A stretch of DNA of 64,000 nucleotides. It comes from Alviniconcha marisindica (lineage: Eukaryota; Mollusca; Gastropoda; Provannidae). The notes beneath the pieces are model-generated. The model was not told the DNA's origin and ran no database searches. It worked only from the letters and a program-made list of their open reading frames with translations. Shown one piece after another: positions 43,626 to 57,010 of this stretch (the stretch's first letter is position 1; every line of letters starts with the position of its first letter). A program made the translations under genes and the position numbers. The DNA lies in NCBI GenBank assembly GCA_018857735.1, contig JABMCL010002401.1, positions 161,743-225,742 on the forward strand. The letters run 5' to 3'.

Positions 43626-44275
43626 TGGTTCTTTAATTTTGCTCACCTTCTCCGTTATCATTTGTTTACCAATAGTGTCTTTTCTCAAGGTTGCGAAAGT
43701 ATTCTCATATGTCCTTCTGCCACCCACTTCGCTTTTGATCACATTGCTACACCCTCTAACCAGCCTGTCGACGTAAAGCAAAGCTGAAATGAAAAGAAAA
43801 AGGACTGCTAAAAGAATGTTTTGCATTGGGAATGCCCCACACTAAACCCGGGAGAAAAAGAAAAGAAGAAGAAAAAAAGTTTTTTATAGAGGGATTCTAT
43901 TAAATAATGTATTAATAAATGATGTATGTGTGTTGATTACACGAGATGTACGTCTGATACATCTGCCTGCAATTTGTGTTTTTTTAAATGCCATTGAAGC
44001 CTTTACAAATGCTATCAAGAGCATGTATATTTAATGGAAACCACTTGTGACAGGATCACTGTACTTGTGAATTTGTGTTAAATGTGCTGAAAACGTTTTA
44101 TATGTACACGTACATTTTTCTCTCATGTCTCAGTGCTGTGGCGAAAACAACATCAATAAAACGCATTGAAAAGAAAACGTTTTTTCAGCAACCTGTCTCG
44201 CTCAACTGGATACTACCTTTTTTCTTTGTTTTTGTTCAATCTCTATTCCCTCCCTTCCCACTAATTGGTTTTCTA
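43626..44275. other. Intergenic sequence, nothing recognised
   Basis: No coding signal or known repeat. Confidence 0.5.
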
Positions 44276-44478
44276 GATTGACTTGAGAAAGCATATATAC
44301 TGGAGAAAAGGTTTTCAGTTTGTGTTTTCCCCACTTCTTACGACTGTTTTAAAAAATCTGAATACATATATTTTTAACATTGACATTTTTAACACATATT
44401 GTGTATCGACAAAATATGTAACGCCCTGAGATAACCGTAATGGTTGCCTGGGCGTAAAACCCCTAATTACTTACTTAC
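44276..44478 (+). mobile_element. LINE type 2 3' UTR fragment
   Basis: ATTGACTTGAGAAAGC, GAGAAAAGGTTTTCAG and TGTAACGCCCTGAGATAACC with (CTTA)n, matching the last 200 bp of 25160-25580 and 36942-37342. Confidence 0.85.
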
Positions 44479-46041
44479 CCTTCCCAACCAGAGTAGCTCC
44501 TAGGGATCCCTCCTTGCTGGAACCAAGTTAATGCTGCAGGAAGAGAATTAGCAATTGCTCTGTTTGGATCTTCCAGAAGTTATGCAACCTTGTCTCGTCT
44601 CATTAGGCAAAACCTTACAACAATGTTGACGACATGTTACCCTACAAGTTTCACATATCGCTTTAGAGAGTCCGACATCCACACAAGCACAGACAGTGTC
44701 GGTTACCGACCGGACACAAGATCACCACCAAGATCATCAGGGACGATTTGCAGTTACAATCATTCCATACGCACGTTCATGGAAAGCGACCGGATATCTC
44801 AGAGCAATAGAGACGTGTTATTGCTCCATCTCATGTGGCTAAACGCCACTTGTACGTGGATGCACACTCTCATTCATCCATCCACCATGTCACCTAAGTA
44901 GCCACACACACACACACAATACTCCGTATCGCCAGAAGAGTTACGTAGTCACCATAAATACTTTCTTTGGTATGCCATTGATGTACTTTGCAGGATTTCC
45001 AACAATCAAGTGATTCTACAAAGCAAGGAAATTATCTCTGTTCAACTGCTTCTTGGCGAAGCGTTTGCGATGTCCTGTGTATTCCAAATACAGAAAGCTG
45101 GCAACTTTCTGTTGACTTTGGGTCGTCAGCAATCCTTCCCTAAAACATTCTTAGTCCGCCAGAGAGACCAAATGACGAAATCAGTATACTAATAGAAAAA
45201 CAGAAAGAAATGCACAAAAAAGCAAAACAAAGTAATCAAGCAGTCGACTGGAGAAAATATCGCCAGTTCAGAAATTACGTGATATTAAAAATCAGACATA
45301 GGAAAAGTGACTTCTTAAGTGAACTATATCTAGCATCTGACCCAAACATTTTTAGACAGAAAGATTCGTGGCGGTTGTTCCGGGCAGAGTATAGACAATG
45401 ATGAAATTCCTCCAATAGACTATAACGTAAAAGTATACGATTCAAATAAACATCTTTAATAATTTCTTTATTATCAACTCGAAGATGACACACCACCACA
45501 CCTCCCTCAACCAGACTTTCAACCTAATGACATCACACTATCAGTTTCTAAAGTAAGCAATATTATCCAAAACCTCGATAAAAGTAAAGCCACCGGTCCT
45601 GACCAAGGCCATCACAGATTACTTATTGTCGCCTCTTCTATCATTGCTGAACCTCTTACTATACTATTGAACAGATCTCTCAGAGAAAGAAAGTTCCTTG
45701 CTATTTGGAAAGTTTCTCACGTTACCCCCTTGCACAAAAAGGGGCCCAAGCAGTTTTGTAACTATCGCCCCATTTCTTTGTTAAGCTGCATTGGCAAAGT
45801 GCTTCAAAAATGTATTCATAAGAATGTGTACAAATTCCTACAATATAATATTATTACACAATCACAATCAAGGTTTCTTGCTAGAGATTCCACAGTAAAT
45901 CAATTACTTTGCATCTACAATGATTTATGTTCATGTTTTGATAAAGGAATGGTTTATCTTCACATTTCCAAAGCATTCGACCGTGTGTGGCACACAGGCC
46001 TGCTATCAAAACTGGAAAGTGTGTGTGTCTGTGTGTATTAA
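44479..46041 (+). mobile_element. Jockey/CR1-group LINE fragment (pre-RT and RT N-terminal half)
   Basis: 45210-45401 reads FRNYVILKIRHRKSDFLSEL, the region before RT. Then KATGPDQG (RT0/1), 45667-46041 WKVSHVTPLHKKGPKQF, NYRPISLLSCIGKVLQKC, STVNQLLCIYND, FDKG, HISKAFDRVWHTGLLSKLE. The sequence stops before the F-A-D-D box and runs into GT-rich DNA. 44479-45009 has no recognisable endonuclease. Several frameshifts. Confidence 0.8.
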
Positions 46042-46194
46042 GTTTTTTGTTAGTGTGTTGGTTTGTTCTGTTCTTTGTTTTTGGTGTATTATGTTGTGGT
46101 TGTGGGTTCTTGTTCTCGAACGTGCTGTTTTTTTCTGGTGTAGTTGTTTTGTTTTCTTGTTCTGTCTGGTTTTCTGTCTTGATTTTGGTGTTCC

Positions 46195-46330
46195 TGGTGA
46201 TAATGATCAGGTAGATGTTCATGTCCTTGGATGTAGGTTGACAAACGAATGAAACCGTAAGGCTCATTAGGACAGAAAGCTCAGGACGGCCACCTCGACT
46301 TTCACACAGCTCCTGAACCCGGATTGTTGG
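46195..46330 (-). mobile_element. Relative of the 182-bp insertion at 12921-13102
   Basis: Shares GACAGAAAGCTCAGGACG-like, CCACCTCGACT, TCACACAGCTCCTGAAC and GTCCTTGGATGT strings with the insertion in copy A. Confidence 0.65.
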
Positions 46331-48549
46331 TGGTGTTGCAATTCATCTTCTTCTGTATGTTGTTTTGTTCGTTTTCTGAGTTGTTTGTCTTGTGTATTTA
46401 TGTCATTCTTTATTGCTGACGTGATGTATTGCTCTGGCAGGTGTGTTTCTTAAGTGTTGTTTTCATTTTTGTTCGTTCAATCAAAATCAGCAACTCACTA
46501 GAGGAAACACGAAAGGAATATCTTTATTTGAGTGCTAGGTCGATCTAAGGATTTACCATGGCATGATGGCTATTAGTTGTCAAATAATAGGGGGGAGTGG
46601 AGTGTAATAAAAACAATAAATGGTCTAGTGATTTGATCATAATTATTGAGGAGAGCGGAAGAGTACTGAAAGCATGTCGATTGCAGGAGACTTTTACAGA
46701 TCAGTCAGGTTGGGGCAAAAAATACGTACACTACAGCAAATGTTTTCTTATCAGTTTCTAAGCGTAGCTCATCTTTTTCATCTAATTTGATTACTGGGGT
46801 GTGTTTTTTACAATAGTGTCTGCATAACACAATTTAAGTTGCAAGTGGTAGTCTACAAAGCTGAACTTGTTGCTTTTCTAGAATACATAGGAACCATAGT
46901 GTCACTGCTTGAGAAATATTTTCTTCAGTAGGGTAATTAAAAACCTCACTTGTATATTTGGATGTTTCACAGTTGTGAATGAACTTTGATCACCGGGAAT
47001 GATTTTCTTTGTTCTTTGTTGGTTTTTGGATGTCAATTGTATGTTCCGGTTTTGTTTTTGTGGCGTTCCTGTCATTATTGTTCTTGTCTGATTGCTGATA
47101 CTGTATCATTTTTTCTTTCTTTACGTAGTCCAAAGTGCTCTCGGCTGCGTTCCGCTTAACTAAGCTGGTCTAGTTTTAGCGATTTTCATTGACGGATTTA
47201 TTGTCTTTTTGATCGAGTCTCAATCAAAATTACTGTTCAGAAAAGCTTCATGTCTCGTCTTCCTGTGTGATGTTTATTACGCTTTGAAAAAGAATGTGAA
47301 AATTCACCCCGATCTCTGTACCCCTCAGCGTCAGTGATGCGCATAGCTTGGAAACACCGCTCGCTGTAAGCAGTTTTCAGACGCGGAGTGTTGGACATAC
47401 GCTAGTCCAACCATGATGAAATCTATATCAATGAAAAGTGCCATTGCTCAGCTTTCTTTCCATATCCATGATGGCTGCGCAGACTTCGACAAACAGAAGT
47501 CCTGAATAAAGTTGTTTCAAGTGTGTTTCACGGCTTTTGTACTATTTTTAGACCACGGACACTCTTATAAATCACTAGAAACATCAATCTTTCTTCTTTA
47601 AAGTTATACTCAAATAAGAGTTGAAAATTATTCATACATCCAACACTCAGCCGCCGAAACATGATAACAAAGAGATTTTATAACCAAAACCGCACGGTCA
47701 GCTATGGCCGCTGAGGCGACCGCACAAGCCGTCGTGCACGCCAAATTGGTGGATTCTCCACTATTGTTCTACATTGCGTGTAAACGATCTTGTTATGAAC
47801 CTTTTTCTTGCAAGCCAGATTAAGCTGTCTATAAAAAATGAAGCGGTCTGTGAACGATCGCAAACACGGACGAGAGCTGGTTTGGGATGATCGACAAATT
47901 GATTTATAAACAGCAATTTTAGCGAACTTGTCTACTTATCTAGGAGAAGCTTTATTGGTAATATCCAAATTCCTGGCACATTTCAAGTGCCATTTTGGGC
48001 CATAAATATCATTAGAATCACTCAAACAGATCTAGCGAATAAAAGCCAACATTTGCAATAAAAGTGACTAATTCAGTCTGTAAATAGGCGAGTGGACCAA
48101 TTGTTTTACTGACACACGGCTTGTGTTTTACTCACGAAGTTAGATCTAGATGAAAATTAATGTCTGAAAGGAGAATACGCATACTGAAGGACACATATAT
48201 ATGATTACACTCGCTTTCTGTTACAAATTTTGGGTTGATTCATTTCGTATATGACTAAGTGCCAAAAGGTGTGCATGAAAAGAGGACACAGTAGGTTGGA
48301 AAAAAAGTATGAAATAAAGTAAAAGAAGTGGGTTTTTAGAATGTTTACTATATTGGTAATCATCACTTCAAAGGGGAAAGATAACGATTTTATTAGTTTT
48401 TGAGAAAACGACTTTAAAAGATAAAAAGTGTATTATGTCAGGGGATTGCACAAAAAAGTGACGTATGGCGGTAAATTATTTTTTTTTATTCCCAACCACT
48501 TTAAACAGATTAAGGATGTCCTCATAAGTATTTTCAAATAAATTTATTG
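46331..48549. other. Intergenic sequence, CpG-containing stretch at 47.3-47.9 kb
   Basis: 47690-47760 (CTATGGCCGCTGAGGCGACC and following) has CpG density well above its surroundings and a 39-codon frame from ATG (MAAEATAQAVVHAKLVD). No splice-supported gene could be built; a promoter or first exon is possible. Confidence 0.35.
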
Positions 48550-48918
48550 CAGCCTGACTTTTTAAAAAAAATATTGACTTTAATATTTTGAAACCCAAAA
48601 TAAATTAAAATTTCCCTTTTTCTTTCTGACAACAAAAAACACAAAGTTTCATCCATTCTGCCATTCAGACATTCTAGCGTAGGTAACAGACACACTGGAA
48701 AGTCAGTTTTGAGGAGTGTCGAACATCAGCAGTCTGACTTCTTACAAAAATATTGACGTGTACTGTTTGTCACAATACCTGACATCCGACATAATTAAAA
48801 AAATTCCCTTTTTCTTTCTGACAACAAAAAACACAGTTTCATCCATTCTGCCATTCAACATTCTAGTGCAGGAAACAGAACACTGGAAAGTCATAATCAG
48901 TTTTGAGGAATTTGTTTT
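48550..48918. repeat. 180-bp tandem duplication
   Basis: Unit 1 (48550-48729) and unit 2 (48730-48918) share CCCTTTTTCTTTCTGACAAC, TTTCATCCATTCTGCCATTC and CACTGGAAAGTCA, with indels. Confidence 0.85.
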
Positions 48919-49439
48919 TTTCTTGACATACAAAAAAAAAACCAAAAAAAGTTTTAAACATCACATTCGGTTGTGTCATAAAGTGCTTGACCAAAATTTT
49001 AAGTTCTACATTTCTTTCACTACAAATGTAAAAACATATATTTAAACACAGTGATTGTTGGCTTTGTTTTCCTGCAGAATCATAAAATGTCGAACATCAG
49101 TTTGCGACAGTCATAAGACTTGACAGTACAACAGTAAACTTTCTCTTCAGCTATAAAAATACACATAATGTAGTAAAGAAGTATGTACTTAGATCCAGGC
49201 TGCAGAAACTTCCTTTTTTTTTTTTTACATACTTGGGTTTAATTATAGCATTGTAACCCTGTTGAGCACTTCCGACTGGCATCTCAACTTCAGTCAAAAA
49301 AAAACATTTAAAGAAGTCTAAAACACCATACCCCTCCTACAGTATAAAAAGAAACTGCACCTTGAATGTGTCAAGAGAAAGCACCCCAAACGAAGCAAAA
49401 AAAAACAAAAAAAAACCCTCTTACAAACAAACATGAAAA
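48919..49439. other. Intergenic sequence, A/T-run rich
   Basis: Several A or T runs of 8-11 bases; the string TGTCGAACATCAG recurs at 49087. No gene. Confidence 0.45.
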
Positions 49440-50660
49440 AACATTGAATTTTGTGTACGTCACATCCCCAAACTAGGTCAATCCTGCTGTTTGCCGGGGG
49501 AAAACCCTGACCGGCACAGCCCTAGCCCAGCCATCATCAAACTACTTACTTGGGGGGGCCCTACTCCAAGGTACTGTTTTTGGGAAACGGAAAAAACTCA
49601 AGGGTGGGCAGCAGCCACATCCTCAGTGGGTCATTCCAACCTTGATTGCGTTGGGAAAAAGAATTTGTATCTAGACACTTGCAGGAGGGCACGGGGTAAC
49701 AGGAAGGGGAATTGGGCCCTGTGAACTGGGGAATCCCTGTTATTCCTTGGGTCAGTGGTATGGAACCATGGTGATGGTGGAAGTTAAAAAGTTCACCAGT
49801 CTTGTTTCCTGCACCTATTTGGAGATAGGGTCACCTAGTCAGCCATAAACATTTTGTTGACACTGGATTCCTGCATCTCTGTGGTGTCCCCATGCTGCCT
49901 TTGCTGTACGACTCTAGGGGGTTGATCAGGTTGTTTTTTGGGTGCCAGATAGAGTTTGCATTTTCCGGACTGGTGTGACAACTGCCTTGTAGGCCTTGCC
50001 TTTTAAAAAAAGGGGTGCTGATCTTCAGGGTTCTTCCCAGAACCCGGGGTTTGCTTTTTTTGTTGGTGATGTTGTGTGTCCCCAGGTGGCTTCTGAGGTC
50101 AGTGTGACACCCAAGAAGTGGGTATGTTGACTGATTTGAGCATCGGCCATGCAGACATTAGTTTTTCCTCTTGTTTTTTTAGTAACATTAGGAGTCACAT
50201 CTGTCCGGGAAAGCACAGTTCCACGCTTCTCATTACCCATCAAAAATTTGTTTAGATCTTTTTGGAGTATTGTTTGACTTCAGCTGTGGAGTGGGGCACT
50301 GACAGGGGTTCATCTTCAAACATCTCAGTTTTGAGGTAGGCTTTGTGGCAGCTGGGTCCTGATGTATAGGACAAACAATTTGGGCCAAGAACCTGCCTTG
50401 GACCTCTGAGTCCCATGGGAAAAGTTTGACTTCATACCATCAACAAAAACTTGTTGATCTCTCAGGAAGCTTTGATCCATGTGTTCTACCGGTGATCCCA
50501 TAAGGGGACAACTTGTGAAGCAGGCCTTGGAAAAGTCCAGCCCACAAGGTCTACCAGTTTCCCTGCCTGAAAGTCATGCGTGAGTTCACTGATTTTAGTG
50601 ATTAGGCCAAGGAGTTGGGTTTCACAGTTTTGCTCTACTCCTGGTCATGTCGGCAGTTAT
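49440..50660 (-). mobile_element. LINE fragment (palm to C-terminus), minus strand
   Basis: From high to low coordinate: TKISELTHDFQAGKLVDLV, LRGPRQVLGPN, KTEMFEDEPLSVPHSTAE (F-A-D-D degraded to F-E-D-E), TRGKTNVCMADAQISQ, HFLGVTLTSEATWGHTT, then LQVSRYKFFFPNAIK-type C-terminus. CR1/L2-like. Frames break at homopolymer runs. Confidence 0.7.
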
Positions 50661-53559
50661 TGGTCTGAAATAATAAGACAGTAACAACCAACATGAGAAA
50701 CATCATCAACAAAAAATCCTATCCACAAACATAATGTATCCATAAAATACAATGAAAAATTCTAAAATTAAAAGTATCAAACCAAACAAAACCAAACAAG
50801 CAAAAAAAAAAAGTCTAGGAGTACTTACTAAACCATCAGTAAATGACTCTTAGTAGCCTTACAAAACTTAAACAAAAAAGGTGTCAAATGTAATCAGATA
50901 AAAACTTTGGGGTAACCATGACGTCCGACCGACTTAATCCTCGTAAAAATTTTTTTATTACTGGCTGTCCCTGATTTCACAAGTCGATCTTGTCAAACGA
51001 AGCGCTATGCAATGTTGGGATGGCAACTGTCATATTTCACAAATGTCTGCACTTTTGGAAGTCAGTTTTACGCCACATGCTGATCGGACGTCCAATTACA
51101 CCAAGAGCTCATGCTGCAATATAATTCTTCTTTGCGATACTAGCACGTCAGCCACCGCAAATCTCACCCGTTGCGTAAAAATCACACTTCGTCCTACTGG
51201 GCTCTAACCTTAACACAAAAGATCATCTAAATAACTATTAACTAGCTGATTTCTAAAACGTGAAAAGGGGCACAAAAGGGGCCCGGGGCTCACGACAATA
51301 AGACAACCTTTTATGTTGCACGACACCTTTGACCCATTCTCAAACCCGGGTTACCGGGCCTTCATGTTTGTTAAAAGTGTAAAACCCATAAACTTTTGTT
51401 TTTGCTCACAACTTGTTAGATAATCGGACGTCATATATTGCGACAAAATTTGAGGAGCAGCAAATTTTGTTAAGGGAACAAAAGTTTTTTGGTTAAACTT
51501 TTTAAAACTGCTGAGTGATTGACCGGAGTCTGAGTGCATGAGTCACTTCGCTCATGTCAAGGGTCAGAGTTGTTTTCAGTCTGTTGTGAAAGTTCCGTTT
51601 CGTATTGCATACAGATGATTCCGATCAAATAAAGCATATGCTTTTTTAAAAGCATAATTTAGTGGAAGTTTTTTTGTGCATGGACTTTTAAAAGATCTTT
51701 CGGAACATAAAAGATTTTATAAATTCTTTTCCCTTTTTTTCTTTAACCAAAAAAACGCCGACAGAGACGGGCTCTGTGCCCCTTCCGCTTTTTGTGGTTT
51801 AATTTCACAGAAAATCACACTTTTCAAATATTTTTCCCAAACCACTTCAAAATTTCTGCTGCATTATTTCAACATTCCTCATTTTCACACACCTTTGACA
51901 AAAATTTTTTTAAACACTTTTATTCTCAGCACAAAAAAGTCACCCCTTGCAGACACACCTTTTTTGGGACTTATATATAAAGGGGGGGTGGGGAGTGAGG
52001 GAAGAGGTTGGGAACTGGATGAAGAGTCACAAGTCAAAGGTTTTTTAAAAAAAACATAACTTTTTTTTTGCAACCAACCAAACCCGGAAACGTGTGTTTT
52101 TAAAAAAAAAGCAAACAAAACATTTAAACATGAAAGCAAATGTAAAGCCTAAACAACAGCTATTATATAGAATAGTTTACCTTTGGTTTTTTTACATGAT
52201 GGTAACTGTGACAAATGATTAATAATAAAACAACATTGTGTGCATGACTTGCATTAAAACCCATATCTCACAGTGTCACTGAGTATACAAAGACGGCCCG
52301 TCAATTAACTGATGAACTCCCAGTAATAATAAATACAATCAATAACGTGAAAAAAACAGATTAGCAAGATCATTCTTAACTAAAAAGGAAGAGTGAGATA
52401 ACGTTACAGCACTGTTCCCTTAAGCACACAATGAGACGATGGATAAAAACTGGGGGGCCTTTGGGGCCACACTGTGAGCGGGGAAAAAGTCAGTCATAAA
52501 CTGACCGGCCCACCTCATTACTCAACGCGGGACAAAAGGGCTACAGCATGTTATGTTACTGACTAGCAGAGATATCTTTCAACTCAAGCGTCTTACGACG
52601 CGGGATGCATAAGAATCTAAGCTGCGCCGTCTGCTCGGTTAGTGAACAAGGGCAAAGACCTAATTGCCACCATGACATCATCGTCAGCCTATTTAGGTAC
52701 ACGCAGAAAAAACCCGGGAAAGGGTTTACAAGCTAACCAAATTTTTAAACTCCCCCAAGCTCGGCATAAAAAACCGGGTCAAAACAGAAATAACATGTCT
52801 CACAGTTTATACAATCACCCCTTGAAAAATAAACTAGTAAAATAAACATTGCAAAATGAACATTCGACAACCATGAAGTCAACATCTTCAAAGTGTTACC
52901 ATAAAATAACCACATGTAGAAAAAAAGATTGGGAGAAAATAAAAAAATAAGTTATGCCGCACAGAGACTCACGGGCGCACAAAGGAACCATACCTACTGA
53001 GGGATAAACCCTTTAATCGGAAAGCATCACTCCAACTGAACATCCAACAATGGCAGCATAACATACTAGCTACATATAGCTAAACCCAAAGGGTTTGCTG
53101 CATACATTTTGGAAACACCGGTCATCCTGTGGCATAAAGGCTTAAAATTTGAAGCACAAACAATGTACACTGACGCCGAAATTACCCACGTGTTCAAGAA
53201 CCAAAATCAAGGTACGTTGTGAACATGGTAACATTATAAACATCAATAAGAAACAATGGAATAACAAGCCATAGAAAAAAAATTTTTACAGGTTCCCCCG
53301 AGTGGACAAAACAGGTGCAACAGCAAACAAACAACCTGCCTCTGCAGGGGCACTGGGGGAAAGGGATTTCGGGCCCGCGCACAGGTTTTAACACCTTAGA
53401 TAATTGGGGCCATAAAACTCCCACCCAATCAAAAAGGAAAAGAAACCGGAAAGAAAAGGTTAAAGGGTCATGGCCCGAAACGTGTATACAATACACTCGG
53501 TTACATATATATAAAGTTAATGACTCTTTTGGAACCAAACACAATTTGGTGATAGATCA
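50661..53559. other. Intergenic sequence, nothing firm
   Basis: Rich in homopolymer runs. 52668 has a Kozak-like GCCACCATGACA followed 24 bases later by TTTAGGTACAC, a possible first exon, but nothing downstream confirms it. Confidence 0.35.
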
Positions 53560-53930
53560 TTACAAACTAAAATGTTGAGTGAAAATATTGGGTTGCTGTG
53601 GTCAAGTTCACGGTAAACATTCAATTTTTTTATTGTTTCTTTGGATGATCTCTTCTGAACTGCTGAACCTTTTGTAACCAAAATTTTGCATGATGTTAAA
53701 CAGTTATAATAACATTAATTGTGTTGTCATGCAGAAGTATTCGTTTGCTAACTGCAAGGTCAAAGTTAGGGCTCATGGAATCTAAATATGACTTTCTAAA
53801 ATTATATCTTATGAACTTGCAAAAGTATTGGCTTAATATCTGCAAGATCAAGGTTAGGGCTCATGGAATCTAAATATGACTGATTCTCTAATATCTTCTT
53901 TTGCCCCCCCCCCCCCCTTTTGTTTTGGAT
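53560..53930 (+). repeat. ~148-bp-period interspersed repeat
   Basis: GGGTTGCTGTGGTCAAG, ATCTCTTCTGAACTGCTGAA, TTTTGTAACCAAAATT, and GGTTAGGGCTCATGGAATCT present twice (about 53763 and 53850). Ends in poly-C. Confidence 0.75.
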
Positions 53931-54390
53931 GGTACATCTGTAGTGCCATGGGTGCATGTGTGTCTTTTTCAGGCTTGAATGTGTTGGCAAAGTGTCAGGA
54001 TGCCACACTGAGCAAACACTCAAACACACCAACAACCACAACATGTATTCTGCTAATAAAACAGTTACATTGTGAGTTTGCATAACCAGTTTAGTTACAT
54101 GTAGGTGACTGTGACACTACGCTAAGTCATGCATTCTATTGAACTAACCGCTCAGACCAATCTCCTCAGCCATTAATATAGTCATAATATAGTCATCTTC
54201 TCCTATAAACGTCTTCGATTGATCCTCAAGCTGATCACCAATCAAGTAGAACATTGCTCAACAATAGGCCTAAAAAAAACAACCTGTGAAAATACTGTGA
54301 AAAACAAAGGGGCGACATTCTTACTTGTTGGAACTAGACCTAAGGTGGAAGGAAGCAGGAAGAAATGGAGATGAAAACAATACAGGGAAG

Positions 54391-55003
54391 AGAGAAAAGA
54401 TGGGCACGGCGAGGACATCTGCTAAGCCTGTTTGGCTGTCTGCCACTTTGAATCTGCATGTCCCTTCTTTGATGCCCAGAAAAGAGAAGGAGAGGGACAG
54501 AAGGGTGTGGGAAGGGCCAAGAAAGTGGATAGAGAAAAGATGGGCAAGGCAGGGACGTCAGGTATGGTTTCTCATAATCTTACATTGGCCTACAGTCCTT
54601 TCTTCGATGCCCAGAAATTAGAGAAAGAGAGAGAAGAGTGGACAGTGGAGAGAATGGTGACAGAAAACTAGCTTTAGTGGGGAGGGTAGGTGCAAAGAAA
54701 AACAATAGAGAAAAGATGGGCAAGGCGTGGACGTCTGCTAAGCCTGTTTGGCTATCTGCCACTTCGAATCTGCATGTCCCTTCTTCAATGCCCGGAAAAG
54801 AGGATGAGAGGGACAGAAGGATGGGTAAAGGGCCAAGAAAGTGGATAGTGAAAAGATGGGCAAGGCTGGGATGTCAGGTACAGTTTCTCACTGTATTACA
54901 TTGGTCTCCTGTCCCTTCTTTGATGCCCTGAAAATTAGAGGAGACGGAGAGAAAAAAGAAGTAGCTCTGGCGACAGGGGAACTCTGTAAAAAAAAAAAAA
55001 AAA
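54391..55003. repeat. Alternating 140/176-bp tandem repeat
   Basis: AGAAAAGATGGGCAMGGC starts units near 54391, 54531, 54707 and 54847. The A units carry TCTGCTAAGCCTGTTTGGCT and the B units GACGTCAGGTATGGTTTCTC-type sequence. Ends at a poly-A run (54987-55003). Confidence 0.88.
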
Positions 55004-56499
55004 AGTAACAGTCCCCAACACTGGCCCCCCTGCAATACCTGCTTCTTCTCCACTAAATATGAAACATACAGTGCATCACTTTTCTGTAAGACCACATCGC
55101 CCAGTATGGGTACATGTGGGTAACAACCGTAACAACTATACACCAAGTTATTTACACGTCGCTCTGAGCAACTACTGACAAGGCCTTCTACTGGCAAAAG
55201 ATAAACTAGACACAGAGTACAGAAACTACTAACAACAAAAAATGCTACAACCATGCTGGGCACTTCGTGTGCAGCCAGCAATCGCACAGCTTGTGGTAAC
55301 ATCGACCAAAAAAGAACCTACACAGGCGCCCGACATCCTACGACCATGCTATCTCCGACTTCAGCAGAGTTAACAACAAGCCAACATTCCTCAAATAAAA
55401 TGACTCCCCTATGACCAGACTTCTCTTCTTACTCTTACCACAATGATTCTAAAACTGCCATACAAACAACAACAATGATCTCTATGCTCTTCTTGAGCAG
55501 TACCTGGTTAAGAGAACAACCACTAACAAATCAACCCAGTCAAAGGGGAAAATAAAATAAAATGTATATAGGTACACAACTTAGCTGACAGACCGTAGCG
55601 TCTGCTGAATCTCCCAAAACGCATCACCAAGATAGAAACCAACTCATAACGCCACAGCAACTTACGGAATAATGCAATCCGTTCCTTTCTCCAGATACAA
55701 CACCTGGGAATAAAATGACAGACCTTATGCTTTAACCGTACTGTACGAAACTAACCAAGCACTAACCGTCTTGACTTGAGGAACCCTACAGAAAAAGGCG
55801 AGAGGGCCAGTCTACAACAACAAAAAAATGAAAGGGAGACGTGACCTGCTTCAAACTCTGCAACCCTCGACTGCAGGTTACTCTCCATAAAACAACAACA
55901 ACTAGGGCCTGTCCCAGAGGGATGGCCAGAGGAGAGAGAGGGCAGTCCTCACCTCTCGATGGTCAGTGATGGTCAGCGCTAGAGTGTCCCATTCTGGCAG
56001 GCATTGCCAGAGATACACCCATTCTCACAAACCGAGCCCAACTTCCCAGCCCAACTTCCCAGGCTACAAACTTACCAATTCTCATGGCCAGTTGGAGGGT
56101 GTGGGGAGGGAAAAAGGGGGAGGGAGGGTTCTTCGCTGCTGCCATCCCTGCGGTCCTTGGTCTGGAACTATAAACATTATTATCTTGGGGAGGTCCTCAG
56201 CTGGGCAGAGGGTGCAAACTGGAAATACTGACCAAACTATCACTTCCCTCAAGAATAAATGAGTATAGACTAAAGAATTTCCAACTGAAATAAAGCAGAC
56301 CAGAGGACATGGGGGAAAACTCGGAAAAGAAAGAAACAGCACTAAGCTGCATAAAACTACAAAATTCCAACAGCGCTTGGGGAGAATGAAATGAATAAAT
56401 GACAAAAAGAGAAGGCTCAATTTAAAAACAAAAACAAAAATGACTTGCCAAAATGGCAATTCTCCACACATCATCATAAGGCCTTCTACTGAATTCAAG
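55004..56499. other. Intergenic sequence, nothing recognised
   Basis: Open frames on both strands lack domains. No repeat assigned. Confidence 0.45.
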
Positions 56500-57010
56500 T
56501 TAAGGTCACGATAAAGGTTCAAAACTTCATTGATTATTTACCTCAATGGTATCTTCCGAAATACTTAACCTTTCATAGCCAAATATAGTATGGTGATACA
56601 TCATCATGAGTCAGAGCATCTTGTAAAAAGACTGTCTTGCTATCAAGGCCAAGGAGTGGAAAAGATTAGATTGCTGTGTTAAAGTTACAGTGATGGTTGA
56701 AAATGTGATTGAATGTTTGTCAGTTCAGTATTTTTCTGTATCACTGATATCTTTGGCAGTGATGGTTGAAAATGTGATTGAATGTTACTTTGTCAGTTCA
56801 GTATTTTTCTGTATCACTGATATCTTTGCAGCCAAACTAGGTGTGTGAATACACTGTTTATTATAACCAAGCCTAATGCAAACAAGGAGGGATATAGTAT
56901 ACTGCCAATAACAGTGACTTACAGTATCTAGACACTCAGTGTGTGTGTGTATGTGTGTGGGGGGGGGGGGATGCCAGGCAAGGTGATGAACCTTGTTATT
57001 GTTTTTTTTA
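56500..57010 (+). repeat. ~148-bp-period repeat and flank, with a recent 69-bp duplication
   Basis: ATCTTCCGAAATACTTAACC, CATCATCATGAGTCAGAGC. CAGTGATGGTTGAAAATGTG... is duplicated (56688-56756 and 56757-56828), differing mainly by a short indel. The flank ends AACAGTGACTTACAGTA and a poly-G run, as at 27.4 kb. Confidence 0.8.

Noticed and set aside
46041..46260. GT-rich open frame (VCVCVYxVFC type) as a membrane protein
   Set aside because: Translation of T/G-rich low-complexity DNA following a truncated LINE.
51676..52059. 127-codon open frame as a gene
   Set aside because: Low-complexity Phe/Lys-rich translation of A/T runs, no domain, no splice context.
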